A DNA stretch of 64,000 nt. Source: Shewanella benthica. Its GTDB lineage: Bacteria > Pseudomonadota > Gammaproteobacteria > Enterobacterales > Shewanellaceae. The notes beneath the pieces were generated by a model. It worked only from the letters and a program-made list of their open reading frames with translations. It was not told where the DNA came from and searched no databases. Below are positions 8,316-17,604 of this stretch, piece after piece; within the stretch, counting starts at the first letter, position 1, and every line of letters begins with the position of its first letter. Where the stretch lies: assembly GCA_023284085.1 (NCBI GenBank), contig JAKVHY010000020.1, forward strand, positions 47,627-111,626. Reading direction: 5' to 3'. Position numbers and translations under genes: made by a program.

Positions 8316-9608
8316 TTAAGACAACATACCGAACAGAATGGCAGTCATTGCCAGCAGACCCGCAATAACAACAAAGATATTGCTGATACGACCGCGGTAG
8401 GCCTTAAGTGCCGGTACCTTATAGATAGCATACATAGGCATCAGATAAAGAATCGCAGCGATGATTGGACCACCGAGTGCCTCAATCATGCCTAAGATAC
8501 TTGGGTTGATGATGGCCACGCCCCAGATGGTGACGAACATAAACACAAGGATAAACTTATCTACTTTCTTGTCTGAAACTTGCTTATTGCTGCTACGTAA
8601 CTGCTTAGTAATGATGCCTTTCATGCCTTCTGTCGCACCCATATAGTGACCGAAGAATGAAGAAACGATGGCAATCACAGCGATGATAGGACCGAAGTAG
8701 CTGACGAAGCCGCTTGAGTGAATGTTAGCCAGATAAGAAAGAATCGGTAAGTTTTGCGCCTTAGACTCGGCAAGTTGTTCCGGACTCAAAGAGAGAACAC
8801 AAGAGAACACGAACAACATGACGAAACCAACTAACATCATACTGGTGTTACGCAGTATCACATCGGCTTTCTTCGATGCATCTTTACCATGTTCACGTTT
8901 GAGCGCCACAGAGAACTGAGAAATTGCAGGAGAGTGGTTAAAGGCAAAAACCAATACCGGAATCGTTAACCATACGGTCCCCAGGAAGTCTCCCGCTGAC
9001 GGAACTTGGGTCAAGGCGTCCATTTTCCAGCTTGGAATAAGGTACAGGGACATAAAGACTAAAATAGCCACCAAAGGATAGACCAGGAACTGAGTCACCT
9101 TCAGCATTAACTTCTCACCGGATACCATCACAGACATCATGGCAATGATAAGCAAGCCAGATAATATCCAACGTGGAGGCGATGCCATACCCAGTTGATT
9201 AACGATGAAACTGTCTACAGTATTGGTAATCCCCACGCCATAGATCAATACAATCGGGAAGATAGCGAAGAAATAGAGCAAGGTGATCGCCTTACCGGCA
9301 CCGACACCAAAAAACTCTTCGACCACATCGGTAATGTCACTGCCCGGCTTCTCAGAAGCGCAGACAAAACGTGACAAGCCGCGATGAGCTAGATAAGTCA
9401 TAGGACCGATAACCAAGGCCATCATCACCAGCGGCCAGAAACCGCCCATGCCTGCATTTATTGGGAGAAAAAGGATACCAGCACCAACGGCTGTACCGAA
9501 CAGACTCAACATCCAAGTCGTATCTTTACGTGTCCAGCCCTGACTGACGACTGGGTTTACTTGGGTTCCGGCTCCATTGACTGGAGAGACGGTCGCTTCT
9601 TTCTGCAT
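8316..9608 (-). CDS. sdaC: serine transporter, HAAAP family
   Basis: A 430-residue polytopic membrane protein with about 11 hydrophobic helices, matching the hydroxy/aromatic amino acid permease family (SdaC type): [22 protein letters not shown] near the N-terminus is the diagnostic first helix. It should import L-serine with protons. The ATG at 9608 is preferred because AAAGG lies eight bases before it; the ATG two codons upstream would sit too close. It precedes sdaA on the same strand. Two small hairpins (9623-9653) lie directly upstream in the probable leader. Confidence 0.9.
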   Translation of the reverse strand: MQKEATVSPVNGAGTQVNPVVSQGWTRKDTTWMLSLFGTAVGAGILFLPINAGMGGFWPLVMMALVIGPMTYLAHRGLSRFVCASEKPGSDITDVVEEFFGVGAGKAITLLYFFAIFPIVLIYGVGITNTVDSFIVNQLGMASPPRWILSGLLIIAMMSVMVSGEKLMLKVTQFLVYPLVAILVFMSLYLIPSWKMDALTQVPSAGDFLGTVWLTIPVLVFAFNHSPAISQFSVALKREHGKDASKKADVILRNTSMMLVGFVMLFVFSCVLSLSPEQLAESKAQNLPILSYLANIHSSGFVSYFGPIIAVIAIVSSFFGHYMGATEGMKGIITKQLRSSNKQVSDKKVDKFILVFMFVTIWGVAIINPSILGMIEALGGPIIAAILYLMPMYAIYKVPALKAYRGRISNIFVVIAGLLAMTAILFGMLS

Positions 9609-9622
9609 AAACATTACCTTTG

Positions 9623-9653
9623 AGGTGTTCTACACCTTTGGTTTCCAGAAACC
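9623..9653 (-). promoter_or_regulatory. two adjacent hairpins in the sdaC leader
   Basis: AGGTGT-TCT-ACACCT (9623-9637) and GGTTTC-CA-GAAACC (9640-9653) are two perfect 6-bp inverted repeats placed side by side immediately before the sdaC ribosome binding site. They could be a translational control structure or a regulator site. Neither has a U-tract. No protein can be assigned. Confidence 0.35.
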
Positions 9654-10186
9654 ACTCCACCTAAAACCATTTTCAAAGGGAAGCAGCTATAAATTTCAAG
9701 GCCAGAGTATAGAAGTAAAGCCCTGAAAAATTGATCTGGAATGGGGTTTTATCATCAAATTTCAGAACAAGTTCATAATGGGAGCTATGTCTAAATTATC
9801 ATGGGCTAAATCTTTATTTCGACCTCACACCCGCAACCAAAACGAACCTAAAATTAACACTTTAGGCACATATATTACCTCTTGGTGATATTAGAAAAAT
9901 TATTCGAGGAGGCAGCAAGGTGAGATGGGTCGCAAATAATAGCAGGTCTGTTAGGCAAGGCCGCACAAACTTCATGAAACATGAGTGAGATCACAGGCTT
10001 TATCACTGGCTCAATGCAAAAGTTAAACGTGATCCACTATACGTTCGATAAAAATCAGAAAGTGACCTGGATCTGCTATCAGTTTTTCTAAGCCAAATTA
10101 GATAAGCCGAGATACATTTCCATCAACTAACTCATGGCTCACCGCCCGTAATAAAATAGGAGTATAATCACCTCAGGTTGATTGGA
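9654..10186. other. intergenic region, sdaC / yjjX
   Basis: About 530 bases between divergent genes, AT-rich, with the promoters of sdaC (-) and yjjX (+). I see no convincing coding frame, RNA gene or strong palindrome beyond the hairpins at 9623-9653. Confidence 0.5.
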
Positions 10187-10786
10187 ATGAATAAGAAAAT
10201 GCAACAGATAACCAAATTAAAGAAGATTAGAGTATTAGTCGGCTCGAAAAATCCGGTGAAAGTAAACGCGGCCAAAATCGCTATCTGCCAACTGTTTCCG
10301 GATATTGATATCGAGTGTACTGGTATGCACGCCCCGTCAGGCGTACCAGACCAACCCATGACAGATGTTGAAACCCGCGAAGGCGCCATAAACCGTGTTA
10401 AATATTGCCGAGAATTTTCCGCTACGGCGGCGCAGCAACCTGATGGCGAGTCGGTTGCCGAACTCTTTATCGCAATGGAGGGCGGCGTCGATAATTTCGA
10501 ATACGGGCCAGCCACTTTTGCCTACACAGTGATTGCCACCCAGAGCCAACTATCCGTTGGGCGTAGCGCACAACTCCCCATCTCTCAATCTATCTATAAG
10601 TCACTGGTTGCCGGTGAGGAGCTCGGAGATGTGATGGATAAACTATTCAACACTAACAACATCAAGCAAAAAGGTGGGGCAATTGGTCTATTGACCCAAG
10701 GGCATGCCACCAGAGAGAGTGTCTATACTCAGGCATTAATTTTAGCCATGGCCCCCATGCTAAATCCTGAGCTTTATCTCGATTAA
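10187..10786 (+). CDS. yjjX: inosine/xanthosine triphosphatase
   Basis: A 199-residue member of the YjjX/NTPase family, which hydrolyses ITP and XTP to keep deaminated purines out of nucleic acids. Diagnostic blocks: VLVGSKNPVKVNAAK at the N-terminus, HAPSGVPDQPMTDVETREGAINR and FIAMEGGVD, in order. The ATG at 10187 is chosen over a TTG three codons earlier; AGG lies about 10 bases before it, and a further ATG at 10199 is possible. It is monocistronic by position, divergent from sdaC. Confidence 0.9.
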   Translation: MNKKMQQITKLKKIRVLVGSKNPVKVNAAKIAICQLFPDIDIECTGMHAPSGVPDQPMTDVETREGAINRVKYCREFSATAAQQPDGESVAELFIAMEGGVDNFEYGPATFAYTVIATQSQLSVGRSAQLPISQSIYKSLVAGEELGDVMDKLFNTNNIKQKGGAIGLLTQGHATRESVYTQALILAMAPMLNPELYLD

Positions 10787-11163
10787 TACCAGTTCCAATC
10801 CTATTTTAATGCAAGCAAGCGACTTTCATTAGCAATTGCTTGCATTCTCCGCCATGAGCAACTAGGTTAGTCCCCTATCAAGTCGCATTAAATATTAGTC
10901 ACTTAGCTTCACAAACATAATTTTCGCGCACAAAATTTTAGTCACCGAGTCTCGCTCACTGAGTGATAGATGTTCATCACAACTGAGCTTAGATACATAA
11001 AGCCATTACTCCCTACTTGCAATTTGCTTAATATACCCATAAATTAGATGTAAGTCGCAACCATACTCATCCAATGTCAGCAGTCCGCTTTGGATGAAGA
11101 AACGTTATTTCTGACCAAAATAACCAATGTCGATTCAGACAAAATAAATTGCAGGAACAGGGT
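10787..11163. other. intergenic region, yjjX / MarR-GNAT
   Basis: About 375 bases, AT-rich, with no supportable gene. It must hold the promoter of the MarR-GNAT gene; I could not identify an operator palindrome with confidence. Confidence 0.45.
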
Positions 11164-12138
11164 ATGACAGAAGATAATAAACCAAGCAATCAACAAGGTT
11201 CTGCACTCAGAACCGTATCTCGCCATATTGTGCGACAACTCGGCATGCTTAACTCTGCCTGTGGCGACCTTCCTCTATCTCCTGTTCAGGCTCATGCGCT
11301 TATCGAAGTCAGCCATGGCGCCATATCGATTAAAAAATTGGCACAAATCCTAAATATTGATAAATCCAACGCCAGTCGTGCCGTCAGTCATCTAGTTGAG
11401 AAGCGATTTGCTCATACCAAGAGTAACCCCAGAGACAGCCGCAGCCTACTGGCTCACCTGACTCCTCAAGGGCGAAAATTATTACAAAAGTTAGATCATC
11501 AGCAAAACATCATCTTCAATGAAATTTTATCCCAGTTATCTTCCTCTGAAACCCAGCAAATTGAGACTGCAATGACCTTATATCACAAGGCCATTCATCG
11601 CTCCCGGCTGCAACAGGAATATACACTGAGGGTGATGACCCCAGAAGATAATGCCCCTATGGCCGAAGTGATACGTACGGTCTCAGCTGAATATGGCCTC
11701 ACCTCAGATAAAGGTTATAGCGTAGCGGATCCCACCTTAGACATTCTTAGCGAGCAATACCAAGCAAGTGATGCCCGCTATTGGGTCATAGAAAAAGAGG
11801 GTGAAATCTTGGGTGGAGGAGGAATTGCGCCTTTAAGCATAAATACAGCAGTCATCAACACACTAGATCAACCCTCGGCAGACCAAGAGCGAGTATGTGA
11901 ACTACAGAAGATGTACTTTAACCAAGCGCTTAGAGGCAAAGGGTTTGCTAAACGCCTGGCTTATCTGGCGCTCGATTTTGCCCGCGAGCAGGGATTTCAC
12001 GCCTGTTATCTGGAAACCACCGCGGATCTCAATGAAGCGGTCAAACTGTATGAGTCTATCGGATTCAAACATCTGGACTCTCATCTTGGCGCCACGGGAC
12101 ACGATGCCTGCGAGATGCCGATGTTGTTAAAGTTATAA
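11164..12138 (+). CDS. MarR-type regulator fused to GNAT acetyltransferase
   Basis: A 324-residue two-domain protein. Residues about 10-145 form a MarR winged helix: SIKKLAQILNIDKSNASRAVSHLVEKRF is the recognition helix and NPRDSRS the wing. Residues about 160-320 are a GNAT domain with MYFNQALRGKGFAKRLAYLAL (acetyl-CoA loop R-G-K-G-F-A) and a C-terminal YESIGFKHLD. This fusion is a known bacterial architecture; the substrate is unknown. The ATG at 11164 has AGGA seven bases upstream; a TTG 15 bases earlier lacks this. The gene ends at a CCTAGG palindrome (12140). Confidence 0.85.
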   Translation: MTEDNKPSNQQGSALRTVSRHIVRQLGMLNSACGDLPLSPVQAHALIEVSHGAISIKKLAQILNIDKSNASRAVSHLVEKRFAHTKSNPRDSRSLLAHLTPQGRKLLQKLDHQQNIIFNEILSQLSSSETQQIETAMTLYHKAIHRSRLQQEYTLRVMTPEDNAPMAEVIRTVSAEYGLTSDKGYSVADPTLDILSEQYQASDARYWVIEKEGEILGGGGIAPLSINTAVINTLDQPSADQERVCELQKMYFNQALRGKGFAKRLAYLALDFAREQGFHACYLETTADLNEAVKLYESIGFKHLDSHLGATGHDACEMPMLLKL

Positions 12139-12139
12139 A

Positions 12140-12167
12140 AGTTCCTAGGTTCTAGATCCTAGGAACT
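12140..12167. repeat. CCTAGG palindromic intergenic repeat
   Basis: AGTTCCTAGG (12140-12149), 8-base loop, CCTAGGAACT (12158-12167): a perfect 10-bp hairpin directly after the MarR-GNAT stop codon, followed by AAGATCTTTATTT. Same family as the elements at 6795, 45000 and 45656. Probably acts as a terminator here. Confidence 0.7.
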
Positions 12168-12298
12168 AAGATCTTTATTTCCCTAGTCTTTCCTCTGAAA
12201 GCTTGTTAGCTTCGAATGATAGTGAGCGCACTCTTGAGCCAAAATATGCGCCCAAATAACCAGTCTAAATAACAAGCTAAAGTAATCGTGGAGATTTT

Positions 12299-13342
12299 AT
12301 GGAATATCGTCGTATCCCACATTCCAACCTTGAAGTCAGTGAACTCTGTTTAGGTACCATGACCTGGGGTGAGCAGAACACACAAGCCGAAGCCTTCTCT
12401 CAGCTAGATTATGCCATAGGCGAAGGCATTAACTTTATCGACACCGCCGAGATGTATCCGGTTCCTCCCAAGGCTGATACTCAAGGAGAGACCGAGAGAA
12501 TCCTGGGTAACTATCTTAAAAAAAGTGGTCACCGAGACAAGCTAATCATCGCCACTAAAGTATCCGCTCCGGGGCCTAAGAGTGACTTCATACGTCCTGA
12601 TATGGCTCTGGATTGGCGTAATATTCACCAAGCCGTCGATACCAGCCTGGAGCGACTCAAGATCGACACCATAGATCTGTATCAGATCCACTGGCCAGAC
12701 AGAAATACCAACTTCTTCGGTGAGCTATGCTACCAACAGGTCGATGACAACGAGCAACAGACTCCTATCATAGAGACGCTGGAAGCCTTAGCCTCTTTAG
12801 TGACGGCAGGAAAAATCCGTTATATCGGTGTCTCCAATGAAACCCCTTGGGGGTTGATGAAGTATCTACAACTCGCCGAGAAACACGATCTACCTAGAGT
12901 CATCAGCGTACAAAACCCCTATAACTTGCTCAACCGCAGTTTTGAGGTCGGCATGGCAGAGATCAGCCATCGAGAAGAAGTGCCCTTACTAGCCTATTCT
13001 CCCTTGGCATTTGGCACACTGACGGGTAAATACCTGGACGATAAATGGCCCCAGGGCGCCAGACTCACCCTGTTTAAGCGCTTCTCTCGTTACACGGGGA
13101 CACAAATAGCGCTCGAAGCCACCAAGGCCTATGTAGAGCTTGCACGTGAATTCAAGCTGAGTCCGGCGCAGATGTCACTCGCCTTCGTCACCTCACGCAA
13201 ATTTGTCGCCTCAAACATCATAGGTGCCACCGATCTTAAACAGCTCAAAGAGAATATCGACAGCATCAACACCTGTATATCTCCAGAGCTAATGATAAGG
13301 CTAGATGAACTGGCGCAAATCTATCGACTGCCTTGTCCTTAA
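12299..13342 (+). CDS. tas: aldo/keto reductase, Tas type
   Basis: A 347-residue NADP(H)-dependent aldo-keto reductase of full length. The catalytic tetrad is visible: D48 and Y53 (NFIDTAEMYPV), K87 (LIIATKVS) and H131 (DLYQIHWPDR). The NFFGE segment and insertions around 130-160 are typical of the Tas subgroup. The physiological substrate is not known; E. coli Tas can support tyrosine prototrophy in some strains. GGAGA precedes the ATG by a good distance. It appears to be a single-gene unit, convergent with the methyltransferase gene. Confidence 0.9.
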   Translation: MEYRRIPHSNLEVSELCLGTMTWGEQNTQAEAFSQLDYAIGEGINFIDTAEMYPVPPKADTQGETERILGNYLKKSGHRDKLIIATKVSAPGPKSDFIRPDMALDWRNIHQAVDTSLERLKIDTIDLYQIHWPDRNTNFFGELCYQQVDDNEQQTPIIETLEALASLVTAGKIRYIGVSNETPWGLMKYLQLAEKHDLPRVISVQNPYNLLNRSFEVGMAEISHREEVPLLAYSPLAFGTLTGKYLDDKWPQGARLTLFKRFSRYTGTQIALEATKAYVELAREFKLSPAQMSLAFVTSRKFVASNIIGATDLKQLKENIDSINTCISPELMIRLDELAQIYRLPCP

Positions 13343-13366
13343 GATAAAGAGCCAAATCGCTAGAAA

Positions 13367-13984
13367 CTAGACTAACTTTCTACAGAAGCAGTAGACGAAA
13401 TGCTGTTCGCTGCCACCAGGGGTTTGATGGGACTCTTTCTCATGACCGAGCAAAGAGAAAGGTTCTCCAAATTCTGCATGGAGTTCATCGGCGCTATAAC
13501 GCTTTACGGGAAGGCCACTGCACATGGTAGGACCATCCTCGGCAAACGTGGCCACGATAACCAAACCGCCGGGCTTTACTGCATGCAGCACGGCTTTTAC
13601 ATATGCTTGGCGCTCCTCAAGAGTATTGAGAAAGTGAAACACAGCCCTATCATGCCAGACATCATAGCCATGATGGGGGTATTGGGCCTCAATCACATTG
13701 GCCTCAAGCCAAGTCACATTCGACGCCTGCTCGCCCAGCCTGTTTTGAGCTTTGGCAAGCGCTGCCGCAGAAAGATCCAGTACCGTAATATTGCGATAGC
13801 CGTTAGCTAAAAGATCGTCGACGAGTGTAGAGGCTCCCCCTCCGACATCTATGATTGAGGCACTCTGGTGTGCATCCGAATTCTGGATTAATTTCAATGA
13901 GAGCTCGGCATGTTCTTGAAACCAACTGACCTCAGCTTCATCTTTGCTTGAGTAGACCTTTTCCCAATGCTGCTTCGATGGCAT
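13367..13984 (-). CDS. class I SAM-dependent methyltransferase
   Basis: A 205-residue protein with Rossmann-type methyltransferase motifs: I, SIIDVGGGASTLVDDLL; II/III, NITVLDLSAAALAKAQNRL; IV, YDVWHDRAVFHFL; then AVKPGGLVIVATF. The opening HWEKVYSSKDEAEVSWFQ is typical of a widespread subgroup of unknown substrate. The ATG at 13984 is chosen because AGGGAG lies five bases upstream; a GTG two codons earlier would abut that sequence. It is convergent with tas and divergent from csdA. Confidence 0.85.
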   Translation of the reverse strand: MPSKQHWEKVYSSKDEAEVSWFQEHAELSLKLIQNSDAHQSASIIDVGGGASTLVDDLLANGYRNITVLDLSAAALAKAQNRLGEQASNVTWLEANVIEAQYPHHGYDVWHDRAVFHFLNTLEERQAYVKAVLHAVKPGGLVIVATFAEDGPTMCSGLPVKRYSADELHAEFGEPFSLLGHEKESHQTPGGSEQHFVYCFCRKLV

Positions 13985-14164
13985 TTTCACTCCCTAGGTA
14001 TCTTTCATCTTTGACAAACTAACGAAACTCTAGCAAAAGATGGTCTGAAAAGATTGCTAAAAAATGCAACCAAGATGAGCAAGTAAGCCATGCAGATAAT
14101 CCACCTCAAAAGCCACTTGCATTAGTCGCCTAAATCTCCGAAGATCTAAGAGCCTTTTTACCCG

Positions 14165-15400
14165 ATGAACTACCGGACCCGAACAATGGACTTTCCCCAG
14201 CTGCGTGCTCAATTTCCTACACTAGAGCAGACCTTAGAGGGATACCCTCTGTGTTATCTGGACACGGCAGCGACCAGCCAGAAACCCAAGAGTGTCATAG
14301 ATGCCATGACTCAGTATTATCATAAAGATAACGCCAATGTTCACCGGGCAGCTCACCAACTCTCATCCAGAGCCACCTCTCAATATGAGGCGGTGCGCGA
14401 TCAGCTAAAAGGCTTTATCAAGGCCAGTCGCCGCGAAGAGATAATCTTCACCCACGGCACCACTGAATCGATAAATATGGTCGCCCATGGCCTGATGGAT
14501 CAGATACAAACTGGCGATATCATCTTAATAGACACGGCCGCCCATCATGCCAATATCGTCCCCTGGCAAGAACTCGCTAAACGCAGCGGTGCCATCATCA
14601 AGCCCATCCCGCTGACTGAGGATTGCCGACTCGATGAACTGGCTTATGAAGCACTACTCAAACAAAAGCCTGCCATCGTCGCTCTGTGCCATGTCTCCAA
14701 CGCACTGGGCACACTTAACCCGGTGAATCATTTAGTCGCGAAAGCCAAGGCCGCCGGTGCTATCACCTTAGTCGACGGAGCTCAGGCTATCGCCCATCTG
14801 GAGATAGATGTGCAGGCTATAGATTGTGATTTTTATGCGTTCTCCGGCCACAAGATGTATGGCCCAACGGGGATAGGTGTGCTCTATGGCCGTTTCGATA
14901 TTCTCGATCAGCTCGAGCCTATGATGACTGGCGGCGAGATGATCAAGGCCGTCAGTTTCGATACCACCGAATTTAATATCTTACCCAACAGACTCGAGGC
15001 CGGAACACCGCCCATAGCCGAAGTGATTGGGCTTGGTGCAGCCATCGAATTTATACAAAATCTACCTAAGGCTGAGACGGCTCAACGGGAGCAGGAACTC
15101 TTGGCTTACCTGCAAACTCAATTAGCTAATTTGGGCGATATTCACCTCTACGGTGCCCACGAAAACAATATCGGCGCCGTCGCCTTTAACTTGGCCGACG
15201 AACATCATCAGGATGTGGGGATATTACTGGATCAACAAGGGATCGCCGTCCGCTGTGGCCACCACTGCGCCATGCCTCTGATGCAGAGCTTAGCGATCAA
15301 GGGCTGCTGCCGTGCATCCATAGGCGTCTATACCAGTAAAGAAGATATCGATCGCTTCATAGAGGCGCTAAAATCGGTAAAAGAGATGTTGTTAGAATAA
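14165..15400 (+). CDS. csdA: cysteine desulfurase CsdA/SufS type
   Basis: A 411-residue PLP-dependent enzyme that releases sulfur from cysteine as an enzyme persulfide. The PLP lysine is K230 in FSGHKMYGPTG and the catalytic cysteine is C368 in RCGHHCAMPLM, both typical of group II desulfurases. CsdE follows 54 bases downstream, which favours CsdA over SufS, and no other suf gene is present. M1 and M8 are both possible starts; neither has a strong ribosome binding site, though GGA lies eight bases before M8 (14186). Together with CsdE it supplies sulfur for Fe-S clusters or tRNA modification. Confidence 0.92.
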   Translation: MNYRTRTMDFPQLRAQFPTLEQTLEGYPLCYLDTAATSQKPKSVIDAMTQYYHKDNANVHRAAHQLSSRATSQYEAVRDQLKGFIKASRREEIIFTHGTTESINMVAHGLMDQIQTGDIILIDTAAHHANIVPWQELAKRSGAIIKPIPLTEDCRLDELAYEALLKQKPAIVALCHVSNALGTLNPVNHLVAKAKAAGAITLVDGAQAIAHLEIDVQAIDCDFYAFSGHKMYGPTGIGVLYGRFDILDQLEPMMTGGEMIKAVSFDTTEFNILPNRLEAGTPPIAEVIGLGAAIEFIQNLPKAETAQREQELLAYLQTQLANLGDIHLYGAHENNIGAVAFNLADEHHQDVGILLDQQGIAVRCGHHCAMPLMQSLAIKGCCRASIGVYTSKEDIDRFIEALKSVKEMLLE

Positions 15401-15454
15401 GGTTCTAGCGTGTTATTTAAACATCATTCAAGGTCACTAATTCAGGTCAATTTT

Positions 15455-15892
15455 ATGAGCTCAGCAGTACAGCCCGCCACAGAGACATTTTTAGCCCTTA
15501 AGTTCGATAGCGATGAGATATTGCCTAGATTCGACAATGCCACCAACTGGCAAGAGCGCTATCGTCAGATAATGCTCCTGGGCAAGACCTTACCTAAGCT
15601 AGAAGATGAGTTTCGTGTGGAGCAGGCCCAGGTCAGGGGATGCGAGAGTAATGCCTGGCTCTATCATAGTGAAATAGACCGCAAGCATTACTTTCTCGCC
15701 GACAGCGATGCCCGCATAGTCAAAGGCCTGGTCGCGTTATTGCTGACCGCTTGTCACGGCAAGAGCACAGACGAGATAGCAGCGTTCGATATAGAAGCTT
15801 ACTTCGACCGATTAGGTTTAACCGGGCAGCTCAGCCCCTCACGCACCAATGGACTGTTTGCCTTGGCTAAGGCAATTAAAACATCAGTCTGA
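15455..15892 (+). CDS. csdE: sulfur acceptor protein CsdE
   Basis: A 145-residue SufE/CsdE-family protein. The acceptor cysteine is C63 in QVRGCESNAW, the family signature. The ATG at 15455 has AGG eight bases upstream; an earlier GTG at 15410 would add an unusual 15-residue leader. It should take the persulfide from CsdA and boost its activity. csdA-csdE form one operon, ending at a small hairpin (15896-15913). Confidence 0.92.
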   Translation: MSSAVQPATETFLALKFDSDEILPRFDNATNWQERYRQIMLLGKTLPKLEDEFRVEQAQVRGCESNAWLYHSEIDRKHYFLADSDARIVKGLVALLLTACHGKSTDEIAAFDIEAYFDRLGLTGQLSPSRTNGLFALAKAIKTSV

Positions 15893-15895
15893 CTG

Positions 15896-15913
15896 ACTTG
15901 TTGGATAACAAGT
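15896..15913. repeat. palindromic direct repeat, copy 1
   Basis: ACTTGTT-GGAT-AACAAGT, a 7-bp hairpin four bases after the csdE stop. The identical sequence plus one further T recurs at 16258-16275, so the pair forms 19-base direct repeats bordering about 345 bases. Confidence 0.7.
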
Positions 15914-15998
15914 TCTAAGTATCTTTTTGGTGAGTTCATTTGGCTGGTTAGTTATTTGATTAGCTTGCTAAGTACCATAGCATCATTGGTGTTAATTG

Positions 15999-16066
15999 CT
16001 TGCAGCAGGCTAAAGTGCAAACACTTCTGCGACTCGCCGCAAGCACAATCCCTGTGGGCTCTGCCG
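15999..16066 (+). repeat. dispersed repeat, copy A
   Basis: The segment beginning CTTGCAGCAGGCTAAAGTGC and running through CTTCTGCGACTCGCCGC is clearly homologous (by eye roughly four in five bases) to the reverse complement of 63643-63709. It is non-coding in both places. Nature unknown: an intergenic repeat family or remnant of a mobile element. Confidence 0.6.
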
Positions 16067-16257
16067 TTTCAAACAACTTCCATGTTTAAAGGCCAGTTCG
16101 GCATCCTAGCCTCTCGTTCGGAGAGTATCACTTCGTGATACCTCACCTTGTCACGGAAGGTCACAGCCGCGTTCACACCAGCTATGCAGTCGAGAAAGTC
16201 ATCTCTTCGATTTTAGTTTTACTGGCTAGTAACTTGCTTCTAGCCAAAAGCATGTTC

Positions 16258-16275
16258 ACTTGTTGGATAACAAGT
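16258..16275. repeat. palindromic direct repeat, copy 2
   Basis: Second copy of ACTTGTTGGATAACAAGT, in direct orientation relative to 15896-15913. See the finding on this pair. Confidence 0.7.
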
Positions 16276-16449
16276 TTAAAAGATCTTATTATATTGATTT
16301 TATTAGCATTATATAGTGCTTACAACCAAGAAATCCTTGTTTGACTGGCTTATTTCACTAATATCAAATTAAGATAATTTAGAATAAGATTAGATTATAA
16401 AGAAGAAAAACTGACTAACCAGAGTGGTTTAGAAACGGAGATAGTCCTA

Positions 16450-17604
16450 TTGAGTACCTTAGAGCTTAGCAGTAAATTACCGCACCTTGGCACCAGCATA
16501 TTTACTTATATGACAGGGCTGGCAAACCAATACAATGCCATTAACCTCTCTCAAGGCTTCCCTGAGTTTGATGCCCCTAAACGGTTAAAGCAAGGCTTGG
16601 CCAAATACTGCGATCAAGGTTTTAATCAGTACGCTCCCTCCTCTGGACTTGCACCACTGCAGACTCAAATTGCCTCCCTCATCGGGCGCCAATACGGCAT
16701 AGATGTAAACCCAAACGATACGATAACCGTCACTTCGGGAGCGACCGAAGCATTGTTTGTCGCAATACAGGCCATCACCCACCCAGGAGACGAAATAATA
16801 ATCTTCGATCCGGCCTATGATTCCTATAAACCCGCCATTGAACTGGCCGGAGGCCGTGCGGTGCATATCGGAATGCAGGCGCCGGATTATGCCATAAACT
16901 GGCAACAGGTAGCGGCAGCTATCACCGACAAAACCCGCGGGATTATCATCAACACGCCCCATAACCCCAGCGCAAAAACGTTAAAACAAGCTGATTTCGA
17001 TGAATTAAAGGCACTCGTGCTCAAGCATGACCTGCTGATAATAAGTGATGAGGTATATGAACATATCACCTTTGGCAACACGCCCCACATCAGTGTATTA
17101 GGCGATGCTGAACTTTTTGCGTGCGCTTTCGTGATCTCTAGTTTTGGCAAGACGTTCCATTGTACTGGCTGGAAGATGGGTTACTGCGTAGCCCCCCGGA
17201 TGCTGACACAAGAGTTTAGGAAGATTCACCAATATGTCACCTTTTCAAGCTTCACCCCAGCGCAACTGGCGTTAACAGATATGCTGGCCGAAGAGCCTGA
17301 ACATATCACAGCACTCGCCCCTTTTTATCAACACAAAAGAGACGTGCTAGTTAATGCGCTGAAAAATAGCCGCTTTACGATATTACCCAGCGAAGGTACC
17401 TACTTTTTACTGCTAGATTATTCCGAGATCTCAGAACTAGACGACATGTCATTTTGTGAATACCTAGTCAAAGAGGTTGGCGTAGCAGCAATCCCACTGA
17501 GCGTGTTTTACCAAACAGCCCCCGGGGATAAAGTCATTCGCTTATGCTTTGCCAAAGAGGATAAGACATTGAAGCAAGCCGCCGAAAAACTATGTGCTTT
17601 GTAG
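16450..17604 (+). CDS. class I aminotransferase, YbdL (methionine) type
   Basis: A 384-residue fold-type I PLP aminotransferase. The PLP lysine is K234 in SSFGKTFHCTGWKMGY. NLSQGFPEFDAP, INTPHNPSAKTL and YEHITFG match the YbdL / kynurenine-type subgroup; E. coli YbdL (386 aa) prefers methionine. The start is probably TTG at 16450: GGAGA lies about 11 bases before it and the N-terminus then aligns with family members; the next ATG would remove 20 conserved residues. It is a single unit downstream of the repeat-rich region. Substrate assignment is inference from subgroup. Confidence 0.85.
   Translation: MSTLELSSKLPHLGTSIFTYMTGLANQYNAINLSQGFPEFDAPKRLKQGLAKYCDQGFNQYAPSSGLAPLQTQIASLIGRQYGIDVNPNDTITVTSGATEALFVAIQAITHPGDEIIIFDPAYDSYKPAIELAGGRAVHIGMQAPDYAINWQQVAAAITDKTRGIIINTPHNPSAKTLKQADFDELKALVLKHDLLIISDEVYEHITFGNTPHISVLGDAELFACAFVISSFGKTFHCTGWKMGYCVAPRMLTQEFRKIHQYVTFSSFTPAQLALTDMLAEEPEHITALAPFYQHKRDVLVNALKNSRFTILPSEGTYFLLLDYSEISELDDMSFCEYLVKEVGVAAIPLSVFYQTAPGDKVIRLCFAKEDKTLKQAAEKLCAL

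Larger units (their letters stand above)
15893..16449. other. intergenic region with repeats, csdE / aminotransferase
   Basis: About 555 bases without a supportable gene. It holds two copies of a 19-base palindromic repeat (15896 and 16258), a segment homologous to 63643-63709 on the other strand (15999-16066), and a small GTATCAC/GTGATAC hairpin near 16126-16142. The last 100 bases are very AT-rich and probably carry the aminotransferase promoter. Short open frames here have no protein-like features. Confidence 0.5.

Noticed and set aside
15956..16344. Two short plus-strand open frames in the repeat region
   Set aside because: They overlap dispersed repeats and hairpins and have no ribosome binding site or conserved features.
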